16,756 bases of DNA from an uncultured Clostridia bacterium (GCA_944390615.1 CALXRJ010000158.1:1-16756), one strand, 5' to 3'. Positions 1-8,819 are shown, counted from the stretch's first letter. Translations and numbers: made by a program. The notes: generated from the letters alone by a model not told the origin.

Positions 1-149
1 ATTGTTTTTCCATAGCTATATCCTATTATTGCTCTACTACACAAGTCTTCAACTGTTGCTAAATATGTCCATCCATAATTTTTTACATATATATATGTTA
101 TATCTGAAACTATTTTTTCCCTTAATCCAGTTGCTTCAAATTCTTGGTT
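1..149 (-). mobile_element. IS3-family transposase fragment (integrase core, rve), incomplete
   Basis: Read on the minus strand from about position 149 to the window edge, the frame gives NQEFEATG, then SDITYIYV, GWTYLATVEDL and SRAIIGYSYGKT. These match in order the start of the DDE integrase core of IS3-family OrfB transposases (consensus-like W-TDITYI, GW-YLA-V-DL-SR-I-GWS). The Asp of SDITYI (codon 104-102) corresponds to the first catalytic residue. The second Asp and the Glu would lie beyond the window. The frame is open to base 1. Its nearest in-frame ATG is at 167-165, but that ATG lies in foreign (dam-like) sequence, and the transposase N-terminus and the IS terminal repeat are missing. 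I read it as a 5'-truncated remnant left by a deletion. Whether the 3' part is intact cannot be seen. Confidence 0.8.
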
Positions 150-184
150 TATTTTCCACCGGCCCATTTTATTATTGGATTCAT
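149..184 (-). pseudogene. 5' end of a Dam-type DNA adenine methyltransferase, truncated at an IS3 junction
   Basis: The minus strand encodes MNPIIKWAGGK followed at once by TAA. PIIKWAGGK is the N-terminal SAM-binding signature (motif I region) of Dam/DpnM-type N6-adenine methyltransferases, which are normally around 270-300 aa. Only 11 codons remain. The stop arises where the sequence changes into the IS3 transposase fragment, with the join somewhere around positions 147-155. A well-placed ribosome binding site, AAGGAGA at 194-200, lies 9 nt before the ATG, so this was once a real gene start. The rest of the gene is not in the window. The match is short but very characteristic. Confidence 0.65.
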
Positions 185-193
185 AATAAATAC

Positions 194-200
194 TCTCCTT
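194..200 (-). promoter_or_regulatory. Ribosome binding site of the broken dam-like gene
   Basis: AAGGAGA on the minus strand, 9 nt upstream of the ATG at 184. It supports the view that the 11-codon dam-like stub is the true start of a former gene and not a chance match. Confidence 0.5.
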
Positions 201-239
201 TATTCCAATTATCTATTTTATCCACTTCCATTAAGTACT

Positions 240-413
240 CTATAACCTGTTTTTATATACCTCTAAAGCATTATTCAATACATCTGTCTCCAAATTAGTT
301 TCTTCTTTTCATTCTCTTTTAGCAACATCCTTAAAACTTTCGTTTTCTAGTTTTTGGGTAAATTTTTTAATATAAGTTAACTCCTCTTCTTCTGCGATAA
401 TTTTTAAGCCCAT
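240..413 (-). pseudogene. Small ORF with one in-frame stop, just after the UvrD-like gene
   Basis: An ATG at 413-411, six bases past the stop of the UvrD-like gene, opens a 34-codon frame ending in TGA at 311-309. The product is hydrophilic and rich in Glu and Lys (it begins MGLKIIAEEEEL). The same frame then runs another 22 codons after the TGA (KEETNLETDVLNNALEV and onward) to a TAG at 242-240. This second part also looks like helical, charged coding sequence. I do not recognise a family. It may be a genuine 34-aa peptide translated after uvrD by re-initiation (a weak GGTGA lies 4 nt before the ATG), a gene with a nonsense mutation, or the remains of a larger deleted gene. The region before it (185-239) shows no other feature. 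Confidence 0.3.
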
Positions 414-417
414 GCCA

Positions 418-2517
418 TCACCCAATAAAATCAGACATCTTCCCATAACTAGTTATATAAGCCTTTTTTTGTACTCTTGTTAAAGCAACATACAATAAAC
501 ATCTTTCTGCAACCATATTTTCTTCTTTCGCTATGGGATCCACATTATTAATAGCACTTGCTAAAGGAATCACTCTATCATTACAAGCAACCACAAAAAC
601 ATATTGAAATTCTAATCCTTTCACACGATGCATGGTAGCAATTCTCAAGCCTTCATAATTTCTGTCATCTGTTTTACTTCCTTTAATTTCATATACTCTC
701 ATGCCTTTTTCTGTAAAGGCAGAATTATAGTGTGATACATGTTTATTGGTTCTTGCTACAACACAAATATCTTTTATATCCACTCCACTTTCTGTCAATT
801 TCTTAATTTCTTTTCTTAAATAATCAATTTCTTCATTTCCTTCTCTAAAATTTTGGACTATTGGTATATCTCCATGTGTCAAAGATTGACATTTATCGTA
901 ATTTTCTATTTCATTATCCAAATTGTCAAATGGAATATTTTTTAATAAGGCAAATGCATATTTTCTTGTTTCCTCTGTTGTTCTATAATTTAATCGAAGA
1001 ACATTGCCTCTACCTCTCACCTGAATACCACACTTGGATAGAACTGCTTTTTTATTGTAAATTCTTTGATGTGCATCTCCCACAATAAACATATCATTTT
1101 GATGTTCTTCTCCAGCCATTAGTCGCAATAATTTATAGGCATTGGTACTAAAATCTTGTCCTTCATCAATAATAATGTTTTGATAAACTAGTTTCTTTTT
1201 ATAATTTTTTAACACCATTCTACACTCAAACATGGCTGTATCAATATCTTTTATTTGTTCATCTTTTAAGATTCGTAAATATTCCTCCACTACATGCCAT
1301 ATTTTTAATTTGGTTGGGCGATCAATACGAATGCCTCTCCCTATTCTGGAAGCATTCATATAAGCTTGTAAAGACAATTCTTCTTGGCAGATAATAATTT
1401 TTACATATTCATCGCGAATAAAAGTATAATCGTAATTTATCTTTTCTCCTGATTCGTTAAGTGCTCTTTCCCATATTTCATCAATTTTCTCATTATCATA
1501 ACTAATGGTATATTGATAGCCATTTAATTTTAGAAATTGAGCTACCCAGGCATCTAAATTGATTACTTCTATTTTTTTCATATCAGTTGCATTACATATT
1601 TTTCTTAAGTTTTCTTGAATATCTTTTGCAAGATTAGAAGAAAATGTTGTAAACAATATTTTCTTTTCTGGTTCTAGTTGTTTTACAAGTTGTTTCGCTC
1701 TATGAATTGCAACAACCGTTTTTCCAGTTCCAGCACTTCCTGTTACTCTGGCAGGTCCATTATAGTTTTTTTCGACTAATTTTCTTTGGGATGGGTGAAG
1801 AAAAATACGCCATTTCTCTAATGGTTCTGACATAATCTGTTCTAATTCCTCTTCCCCTTCTACTACTACAAAAGATTGTTTTGTATTATTATTTTGTAGT
1901 GCTTCTGCTAAATTCGTTGGAATTGGTTCATCTACTAGTTTTTGTAAATCATATAATTCTTTTACTTCTTGATAACTAAATCCATTAGCAAGCCATTCTA
2001 AATATTCATAGGTTTCTTTTGAAAATGAATTTTTTTGCTTATTAAATTCTTCTATATTTTTAATATTTTTTACTAACAATAATTGTTCATATGGTACGCC
2101 AATTTCTACTAACTCTGTATCACTATATGCTTTAAATAGATGATTATTTTCATCTATATCATTTTGTTTATCTGTTAATACATCAAAAACTTGTATAGAA
2201 CCTAGTTCTTTATTGATTAAACATTTTTTTCTTTTGGCCCATTCATAAGCTTTATCTTGATAATCTACCCATAGAAGCAAATATACGCCTGTCTCTTTTT
2301 CTATTGCTAATATAACTTCATAGGAGTCATGTATTTTAGCAGAATATAGTTTTTCGTCTTGTGTGTTTTGCAATTTTTCGAAATGATGTTTCATTGCTGT
2401 GGGATTGTTTTTAAATTTATTAATAAAATCTGTAACTTTTACTTGTATTTGTCTTGGTAAAGTTGCAAATGAACTTAGGAAATTATCTGCAAATGCTACT
2501 GTCACTTTATCATCCAT
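418..2517 (-). CDS. UvrD/PcrA-like SF1 helicase with N-terminal RelE/ParE-like domain
   Basis: Predicted ATP-dependent 3'-5' DNA helicase, last gene of the four-gene operon. Residues about 5-98 resemble the RelE/ParE/YoeB toxin fold: a helical stretch, then strands around HDSYEVILAI and YLLLWVDYQDKAYEWA. This appendage is known on some UvrD-like helicases. The SF1 motor follows: Walker A GSAGTGKT (260-267), motif II DEGQD (451-455), motif III VGDAHQRIY (479-487), motif IV LRLNYRT (507-513), motif V ATMHRVKGLEF (627-637) and motif VI LLYVALTR (674-681). All ATPase motifs look intact. At 699 aa it is close to normal UvrD length, but the RelE-like part and a linker (about 100-235) replace part of the usual accessory subdomains. 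I see no RecB-type nuclease motif. The start ATG is preceded by AGGAGGT with 8-nt spacing and lies 2 nt after the upstream stop, so it is probably translationally coupled. Whether the RelE-like part still cleaves mRNA or only binds a partner is unknown. It holds the place of drmC in class 1 DISARM. Confidence 0.9.
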   Translation of the reverse strand: MDDKVTVAFADNFLSSFATLPRQIQVKVTDFINKFKNNPTAMKHHFEKLQNTQDEKLYSAKIHDSYEVILAIEKETGVYLLLWVDYQDKAYEWAKRKKCLINKELGSIQVFDVLTDKQNDIDENNHLFKAYSDTELVEIGVPYEQLLLVKNIKNIEEFNKQKNSFSKETYEYLEWLANGFSYQEVKELYDLQKLVDEPIPTNLAEALQNNNTKQSFVVVEGEEELEQIMSEPLEKWRIFLHPSQRKLVEKNYNGPARVTGSAGTGKTVVAIHRAKQLVKQLEPEKKILFTTFSSNLAKDIQENLRKICNATDMKKIEVINLDAWVAQFLKLNGYQYTISYDNEKIDEIWERALNESGEKINYDYTFIRDEYVKIIICQEELSLQAYMNASRIGRGIRIDRPTKLKIWHVVEEYLRILKDEQIKDIDTAMFECRMVLKNYKKKLVYQNIIIDEGQDFSTNAYKLLRLMAGEEHQNDMFIVGDAHQRIYNKKAVLSKCGIQVRGRGNVLRLNYRTTEETRKYAFALLKNIPFDNLDNEIENYDKCQSLTHGDIPIVQNFREGNEEIDYLRKEIKKLTESGVDIKDICVVARTNKHVSHYNSAFTEKGMRVYEIKGSKTDDRNYEGLRIATMHRVKGLEFQYVFVVACNDRVIPLASAINNVDPIAKEENMVAERCLLYVALTRVQKKAYITSYGKMSDFIG

Positions 2518-2519
2518 TT

Positions 2520-5500
2520 TTACTTACCTCCTCTTAATATTCTAATTGCATCTGTAATCGATTTTACGATACTGTAGCCATGATTTTTAAATGCTTTTTC
2601 ACTATCTTTTATTTGTTTTTCTGTTAAATATACCATTTTTGGAGTAGACCATAATAACTCACATTCTCCAATAATAAAACCTTTTTCATATAATTCATAA
2701 CCTACTTCATCTGGAATCGGAATTTTATTTTCAATACATTGCTTAACAAATTGGATAGCAGTTTCATCATAAATGTTATTTAATACTTCTTGCCATTTTT
2801 CATCCATGTTAGCAGGATATTTTTCAGCCTCATGCCAAACAATTTCTTGATGAGATAGCACATCATATACATTAGCATGAATACCAGTTGTTGTTAAACC
2901 ATAAAAATAAGGGCTAAATTGCATTACATTATAAAAATTCCAAAAACCGTTCCATTCTTTTTCATAATGTTCATCTTTTATTGGTAAGTCGTCATGTAAT
3001 TCAGCATAAACATAAGGTTGAGAAGGTTCTTTGGTTTTATAATGAATTCCTGCATAAATATTTAAGGCAGAATTAACATTTTTGGGAATCCAGGTGCCAA
3101 ATATGGTATCTTCAAAATCTTTTGGATAGGTAACTTCTATACTTTTCATTAATTGAGAGATTTCTTCATTCCATAATGCATAAGCTGCCTGATCGGATTT
3201 TCTAGAAGTATCTAATAAAGACCATGAATAAGCTGTTGCATGATGTTTAAATATTTCTTCTGCATGGTTGGTTTCCAAATATTCTGCTAACAATTCTAAA
3301 GGAGAAACTTTAGATGGTTTTATTACATAATCTCCCTCTTTTAGCATTTTTTGATACATAATTGCTCCTGATGGCATTTTTTCTGGTAATAAGGTGTTTG
3401 TCATATAATTTCCTTGTGATTTAAATTTGTCTTGCACATCTTTAAAGGTTAAAGACCAAACTCTATATTTACCAGATTGACGAATTGCTTCACGCTTTAA
3501 AGTATCATCAGCTGTTTTATTTTTATGAAATGTGAAACCATCTGTAAAAATAGCAATTGGTAATTGATTTTCGCAACCTTTTCTTGGCCACATAATAAAA
3601 TCTGGCTGGCAGGTTACACTTACATTTTGTTCTTTACCTAAACGAACTTGTGGCTCTATTTCCCATCTACAATTGCCAATCTTTAATATGTATCCTTCTT
3701 TGTTGTTGACAAAATCTTTATGGATGGTTAATTCCCTTTTGTCTGATTTTAATAAAGAAAGTGCTTCTATAAACATCATTTCTAATTCACTATCTGCCAA
3801 ACTATTGACTGGAATATTATTGATACTATTGATAACTTGTAAATTATCTTTTCCACTTACAATTTGTCTAAACATATTTAGTGCTGCAATTCTTGAAATA
3901 GAACCAATATTTCTACTTTGTCTATAGCCATATAAACAATGATAACATCCATCTTTTTGTAAATCATCTTTACAAGAACAATTTTCCATGACATGGATGG
4001 ATTTTTGAAAAACATCTATTAAAAAGTTATCATTTTGTAATAATTGTTTTAAATAGCCAGTCCCTCCTGGAACAGAATCATAAATAACCAGATATTGTTT
4101 TCTATATTCTGAACCTTGTACGGGAGCCTCACATACACAAGTTTTTAAATGATCTACATTTCCAAAATATTCTTTCATGCCAAGCATAAATGCCGCTTCA
4201 AAAGATTCTACTTTCACTTTTGTGGTATCTAATGTAGTAGAGGGAAGCAATAATCTTAAAGCTTCTGTTTGTAATTCTCTATATAAAAATAAACAATCTT
4301 CATAATCATCAGCATGATATGCTGTTGATTTTGCTTTACAAGAATAGGTATGTTCTCCTTTTCCTTCTTTTGCTTGAATTTTGCCACAATATTTACAAAT
4401 TCTAAATCCCTTTCTGATACTTTCTACACCAGAAATATAAAATTTTTCTCCACTTAAATTAGATTCTCCAAAATTAATTTCTCGGATAGTCGCCTTTTTA
4501 ATATATTCAAATCCAAAAGGAAATTCATTGTTATCCATTCTATAGGCTTTTTGTATATCTTCCTCTTCTTTTACATCTACTAATAATTGTTTGTTATAAA
4601 AGGTTACTTTTCTATCATCACTTTCATCATCTATTTTACTTTGATTATAATCCATATTGGAATAAACCATTTGTGCCTTAAGCATAGATCTTACTTGTCC
4701 CTTATCAGCCCAACCTGGTGTTCCACATTGTGGACAACAGGATGTATGCTTTCCTTCTACCTCGATTTCTGCATGGGAACAATTGGGACATAATCTCCAG
4801 GCTGTTATATGAGCAGATACTAAATCTACTTGATCAATTGTTAATTTTCTTCCACTAGCATAAAAATTATTTAGAGGAGCAAATTCACTAATAGCAGTAG
4901 AGGAAGGTCGATTAAATTCATAAACTACATGATTATATTTTTTCTTTTGGGTATCAAAATTTGGTTTTTCATCCTTTTTTCTTAAAATTGCTTTTAAGGT
5001 TATCCCATCTTCTGGAAAAGCGTAATTTGGTAATAAACCTTCATCTGATAAAAAATTAAATACATTTTTCCTGGTCATGTTTTTAACAACTTGTCCTAAT
5101 GCTTTTTTTTCTGCATCTAATTCTTTTTTTTCTTCCTCATAGGAGGAATCATATGGCATACTTTTAATTTTTTCAATCTGTATGGTTAAATCTTTAATAT
5201 TATCTGTAATGGAATTTTTTTGTTTTTTTAATGTTTCAAAATTTTCAAATATTTTTAAATACATAGGACTATTTTCCAAACCTGTCCCTTTTGCAAATAA
5301 ATAGATTTCTCCTTTGGTAACATCAGAGATTTCAGGAAATAGCTTAAAGAAATTAGTTAAAAGTTTTGATAATCTTTCTTGCGTATATTTCAAAAAATTA
5401 TACGGAAAAATTGCTGTATCTTTTGAATCCAACTTGTTTAAGCATGTTCTTATTGTTTTTGGAATTGCATTTTCTGCTATTCCACTTTTAACCCAATTAT

Positions 5501-8500
5501 CAAAACAAAAAGCAACAAATTGTCTTTCTAAAACCGCAGAGGCATCTAAGAAAATTTTAGGGGTATCTACTTCTCCTTCTATCATTTCTAAAGGACTTGC
5601 ATAAAAATATAAATCATGAGGTCTAGCATTTGCAACTGTAATGATTAAAGCATTTCCATCTTTTCTTCCTGCACGTCCTACTCTTTGTAAATATTTTGAT
5701 TGAGCAGGTGGCATACTGCAAAGTATAACAGATGATAAATCTCCTATGTCAATTCCCATTTCTAAGGTTGGGGTACAAGATAATAGATTCGTATCCCATG
5801 GTTTTTGTTCTTCTTTTGTATGTTTGAATATTTTTTCTACCTCTTCTCTTTTGCTTCTATCTAATAACCCAGTATGTTCTTCTGCAATAATTCTTTTAAT
5901 ATCTCCATTACAATATAGATTATGGTAATAATCTAACGCTAAGTTTGCTTCTTTTTCTAAGTTGCCATAACAATGATTAGAAGGACATAATAAATCATCA
6001 GCTAATTTACTATTTTCTATACTAAAGGAATAATATTGTCCACATTTTTTACATTTATAAATTTGTATTTTATTAGATATGGTAACCATTTTGGTATTTA
6101 TTCCATAAATCCATGTATTTTCATTTGGCTTTTTTTCTAAGAGTACTGCTTGATTTTTTAATGCATCTATCATCGTTTCAAAAATGGTTTGTATGATATC
6201 TTCTCCCCAGATACCATCTGGTAAAATAGCTTGTATCGCTTTTTTATAACTAGATGTTTCATTGGTTATATGACACAAATTTTTATACTTATTTTTTTCT
6301 GGTATTCCTGTTTGTTTATATAAAAATTCTGGTGTATTTCTAGATGAATTTTTTCCTGGCATCCAACTTCTAAAGGAATTGGATAATAAATAATCAGAAC
6401 AACCATTTTCTATATAATAATCATATGCTGAATCACAAAATGCTCCATTATATTTTAATTGATTTAAAGTAGATAAAATCATTTTTTCATAATAGGCATT
6501 ATCTATTGTTTTACCAAATTCATTATAAATTTTTTCATGGATCATCTTAGCTGCAATCTTTATTTTATCATTTTGAAAAGATAGAATAGAACTATATGTT
6601 TTTTCTAAAGTTCTTCCAATTCTTGCTGTTAAACCATATTCTAATAAAATTTCATATTTTAGTCGATTGTCTATATATTCTATTAATGTATTGGTTTGTG
6701 GATTTTGTGGTAATTTTCCGTTTTCTTTCATTTCTTCATAAGAGTCCATCCATGTTAAATTTGGTGGAATAAATAAAGAAACATATTCTTCTTTGGTTAA
6801 TTTTGATTTCCAATAATGGATAAATTCATTTTGGAAATCATACAAACTCATCTCCTTTTCTTTTTCCTCAACAAATTTTTGAATAGCACTTCTTAAAGAA
6901 AATTTCCAGGTCCTTGAATTAAAAAATCCTGCTCGATGTGCTGCATCTTGTACATTATCTGAAAAAGTTAATGTTTTTTTATCATCATTAAATTTAGAAG
7001 AAAACATTTGTGAAACAGTTGCACTAATTGCCGTTGCACTTCTTAAACCTAATAAGGATAAACTGGATGAACTCTTACAATGAGGGCAAACATAATGTTT
7101 ATGATTTCCTCTTGTTTTGATTTCTTTTGGTAGAATAATTGGAAAACTATTGCTACCACATGCAGAACATATATGGCTCTCTCCTTCTCCTAAATCAACT
7201 TGTAAACACGCTGGACACACAAAGCCTTTATAAAAATCATCTGGTGCATTTTCATGTTTTTCTGGATAAATAAATAGGATATTATCGTCATAATTAAAGA
7301 ATTCATTATAAAAGGCATCTAAATCTCTTATTTTAATATTTTGTTTTGCATCAATTATACTAGCCCACCCAGTAAATCCACAATCTCTACAATTGATAAC
7401 AGGAAGATACCTAGAAGCTTGTTCTTTGTTTAAATCAGTAGCTAAAGCATATTCTATCTTTGTATCACTTACTTTTCCTACTACTCTTCTTAATTCTCTT
7501 ATCCACAATTGAACACTAACGGTTAAAAATGGTCTTATTTGGTTTCCTTCTTTTTTTCTTGCATAGGAAATGAGAGCAAATAATGTATCTATAGCAAATT
7601 CATTTTCTGTTATTTGTGTTAAAAATGGATAGGAATTTTTCAATTCCTGGATGATAAAAGAATTTTGAACATATCTATTTTTCATGAAAGAAAGCATAGA
7701 AATGGTAAAATTATGTCTCAATAACCTTTTTCCTAACTCCACTTTTCCTTTTTCAGAAAATACTATATTTTCATCAAAACTTTCAAACCATGCTTTTACA
7801 GACAATTTTATAAAATCCTCAAAATTATCTTTTTGGTATGCTTCGTAAATAGCATTTATTTCATCATTAGTAGGAACTTTAAATTCAGAAATTTCCTCTT
7901 TGAAAAATTCTTCTGGTTGCAGTCTATCTTCTGTAATAATGGCATCTTCTTCAAATTTTTCTCCAAAAATTTCACTGGCATAATTTAAAATATTAGAAAT
8001 GTTCTCTTTATTTCCAATAGTAGCAGATGTTCCTACTGAGCAAATATAATCTTTAGGTGTTGAAAGTCTAGCTTTTAATCTTCTTAATAAACAAGCTAAA
8101 TCGGTTCCTTGTGCTCCATCAAATGTATGTAATTCATCTACCATAATATATTTTAATGTTTCTGCTTTATTTTCTTTCCATAAAGAAGCATCTTTTGGTC
8201 TAACTAAAAGGTAATCTAACATTTTATAATTGGTTAATAAAATATCTGGTGGATTGGAAAGTAATGTTTCATGATCTGTAATGACAGTCTCCTTTCCCAT
8301 AACCATAGAGGACTTACCTTGTTCTTCTCCCCCTACATACATACCTACTGTAATATTTCCTTTTAATTTTGGATTCTGATAGATTTCTTTTGCCATACGT
8401 CTTGCTTGGTCTGTAGCTAGTGCATTCATAGGATAGATGATTAATACTTTTATCCCTTTGGTTCCTCTATTTTTATAACAATATTCTAATGCCGGATACA

Positions 8501-8819
8501 TAAAACATTCTGTTTTACCAGAACCTGTTCCTGTTGCAATAATGGTTGCTTTAGGTTCTGGTATGGCTAATCTTTGAAAAGCTTTACTTTGGTGTAAATA
8601 CGGTTGATAGCTTAATTTTATTCCTTCAAAATCAGTTTCTATATGAGATGTTCTAAATGGCATTTTAACTGAAATATAAGGTTCATGATATACGGAATCT
8701 TTGGTTTTTAGTAATTGATCTAAGGTTCCTTTAAAACAACGATTTGTCATGGGAAATGTTGCTTCAATATAATCCTTTAATCCTTTTTTTAGTTGTCTTG
8801 AAAGTATTGATGGTAACAT
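2520..8819 (-). CDS. Giant DEAD-type SF2 helicase with DUF1998/MZB and nuclease-like domains (DrmA+DrmB-like)
   Basis: Predicted DNA translocase/helicase of a DISARM-like system. N-terminal RecA lobe: Walker A ATGTGSGKTE (95-104), motif Ia YPMNALATDQ (129-138), DELH box (228-231), motif III GTSATIG (263-269). Cys pairs follow at 477/480, 535/538, 551/554, 578/581 and 923/926. Second lobe: TPTLEMGIDIGDL (1016-1028) and QRVGRAGR (1045-1052). A charged, coiled-coil-like stretch lies near 1190-1245. Further zinc pairs are CPNC (1344-1347), CPQC (1362-1365) and CKYC (1475-1478). DUF1998/MZB spans about 1540-1655, with DSVPGGTGYL and Cys 1614, 1616, 1625 and 1628. Residues 1676-1800 look like a PD-(D/E)xK/Vsr-like nuclease: E1680, PD (1739-1740) and FTDGFTFH (1758-1765). 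The last ~260 residues are unassigned. MrfA-type DUF1998 helicases are only about 750 aa. In DISARM the helicase (DrmA) and DUF1998 (DrmB) are separate proteins that form a complex; here one chain holds both. GAGGA at 8827-8831, 7 nt before the ATG, supports the start. It is 52 bp behind the methyltransferase gene. Confidence 0.88.
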   Translation of the reverse strand: MLPSILSRQLKKGLKDYIEATFPMTNRCFKGTLDQLLKTKDSVYHEPYISVKMPFRTSHIETDFEGIKLSYQPYLHQSKAFQRLAIPEPKATIIATGTGSGKTECFMYPALEYCYKNRGTKGIKVLIIYPMNALATDQARRMAKEIYQNPKLKGNITVGMYVGGEEQGKSSMVMGKETVITDHETLLSNPPDILLTNYKMLDYLLVRPKDASLWKENKAETLKYIMVDELHTFDGAQGTDLACLLRRLKARLSTPKDYICSVGTSATIGNKENISNILNYASEIFGEKFEEDAIITEDRLQPEEFFKEEISEFKVPTNDEINAIYEAYQKDNFEDFIKLSVKAWFESFDENIVFSEKGKVELGKRLLRHNFTISMLSFMKNRYVQNSFIIQELKNSYPFLTQITENEFAIDTLFALISYARKKEGNQIRPFLTVSVQLWIRELRRVVGKVSDTKIEYALATDLNKEQASRYLPVINCRDCGFTGWASIIDAKQNIKIRDLDAFYNEFFNYDDNILFIYPEKHENAPDDFYKGFVCPACLQVDLGEGESHICSACGSNSFPIILPKEIKTRGNHKHYVCPHCKSSSSLSLLGLRSATAISATVSQMFSSKFNDDKKTLTFSDNVQDAAHRAGFFNSRTWKFSLRSAIQKFVEEKEKEMSLYDFQNEFIHYWKSKLTKEEYVSLFIPPNLTWMDSYEEMKENGKLPQNPQTNTLIEYIDNRLKYEILLEYGLTARIGRTLEKTYSSILSFQNDKIKIAAKMIHEKIYNEFGKTIDNAYYEKMILSTLNQLKYNGAFCDSAYDYYIENGCSDYLLSNSFRSWMPGKNSSRNTPEFLYKQTGIPEKNKYKNLCHITNETSSYKKAIQAILPDGIWGEDIIQTIFETMIDALKNQAVLLEKKPNENTWIYGINTKMVTISNKIQIYKCKKCGQYYSFSIENSKLADDLLCPSNHCYGNLEKEANLALDYYHNLYCNGDIKRIIAEEHTGLLDRSKREEVEKIFKHTKEEQKPWDTNLLSCTPTLEMGIDIGDLSSVILCSMPPAQSKYLQRVGRAGRKDGNALIITVANARPHDLYFYASPLEMIEGEVDTPKIFLDASAVLERQFVAFCFDNWVKSGIAENAIPKTIRTCLNKLDSKDTAIFPYNFLKYTQERLSKLLTNFFKLFPEISDVTKGEIYLFAKGTGLENSPMYLKIFENFETLKKQKNSITDNIKDLTIQIEKIKSMPYDSSYEEEKKELDAEKKALGQVVKNMTRKNVFNFLSDEGLLPNYAFPEDGITLKAILRKKDEKPNFDTQKKKYNHVVYEFNRPSSTAISEFAPLNNFYASGRKLTIDQVDLVSAHITAWRLCPNCSHAEIEVEGKHTSCCPQCGTPGWADKGQVRSMLKAQMVYSNMDYNQSKIDDESDDRKVTFYNKQLLVDVKEEEDIQKAYRMDNNEFPFGFEYIKKATIREINFGESNLSGEKFYISGVESIRKGFRICKYCGKIQAKEGKGEHTYSCKAKSTAYHADDYEDCLFLYRELQTEALRLLLPSTTLDTTKVKVESFEAAFMLGMKEYFGNVDHLKTCVCEAPVQGSEYRKQYLVIYDSVPGGTGYLKQLLQNDNFLIDVFQKSIHVMENCSCKDDLQKDGCYHCLYGYRQSRNIGSISRIAALNMFRQIVSGKDNLQVINSINNIPVNSLADSELEMMFIEALSLLKSDKRELTIHKDFVNNKEGYILKIGNCRWEIEPQVRLGKEQNVSVTCQPDFIMWPRKGCENQLPIAIFTDGFTFHKNKTADDTLKREAIRQSGKYRVWSLTFKDVQDKFKSQGNYMTNTLLPEKMPSGAIMYQKMLKEGDYVIKPSKVSPLELLAEYLETNHAEEIFKHHATAYSWSLLDTSRKSDQAAYALWNEEISQLMKSIEVTYPKDFEDTIFGTWIPKNVNSALNIYAGIHYKTKEPSQPYVYAELHDDLPIKDEHYEKEWNGFWNFYNVMQFSPYFYGLTTTGIHANVYDVLSHQEIVWHEAEKYPANMDEKWQEVLNNIYDETAIQFVKQCIENKIPIPDEVGYELYEKGFIIGECELLWSTPKMVYLTEKQIKDSEKAFKNHGYSIVKSITDAIRILRGGK
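2526..2532 (-). promoter_or_regulatory. Ribosome binding site inside the end of the DEAD/DUF1998 gene
   Basis: AGGAGGT, a near-perfect anti-16S match, overlaps the Gly-Gly-Lys codons just before the stop of the 2099-aa gene and sits 8 nt before the ATG of the UvrD-like gene. It fixes that start and implies coupled, stoichiometric translation of the two helicases. Confidence 0.75.

Noticed and set aside
2..298. Plus-strand 98-codon ORF
   Set aside because: It is antisense to the IS3 fragment, the dam-like start and the small ORF, all of which have recognisable or plausible protein sequence. Its own translation is low-complexity Leu/Tyr/Ile.
309..311. TGA read as tryptophan (Mycoplasma-type code) to extend the small ORF
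   Set aside because: The four large genes run to full length with TGG for Trp, and the UvrD-like gene itself ends with TGA at the expected family length.
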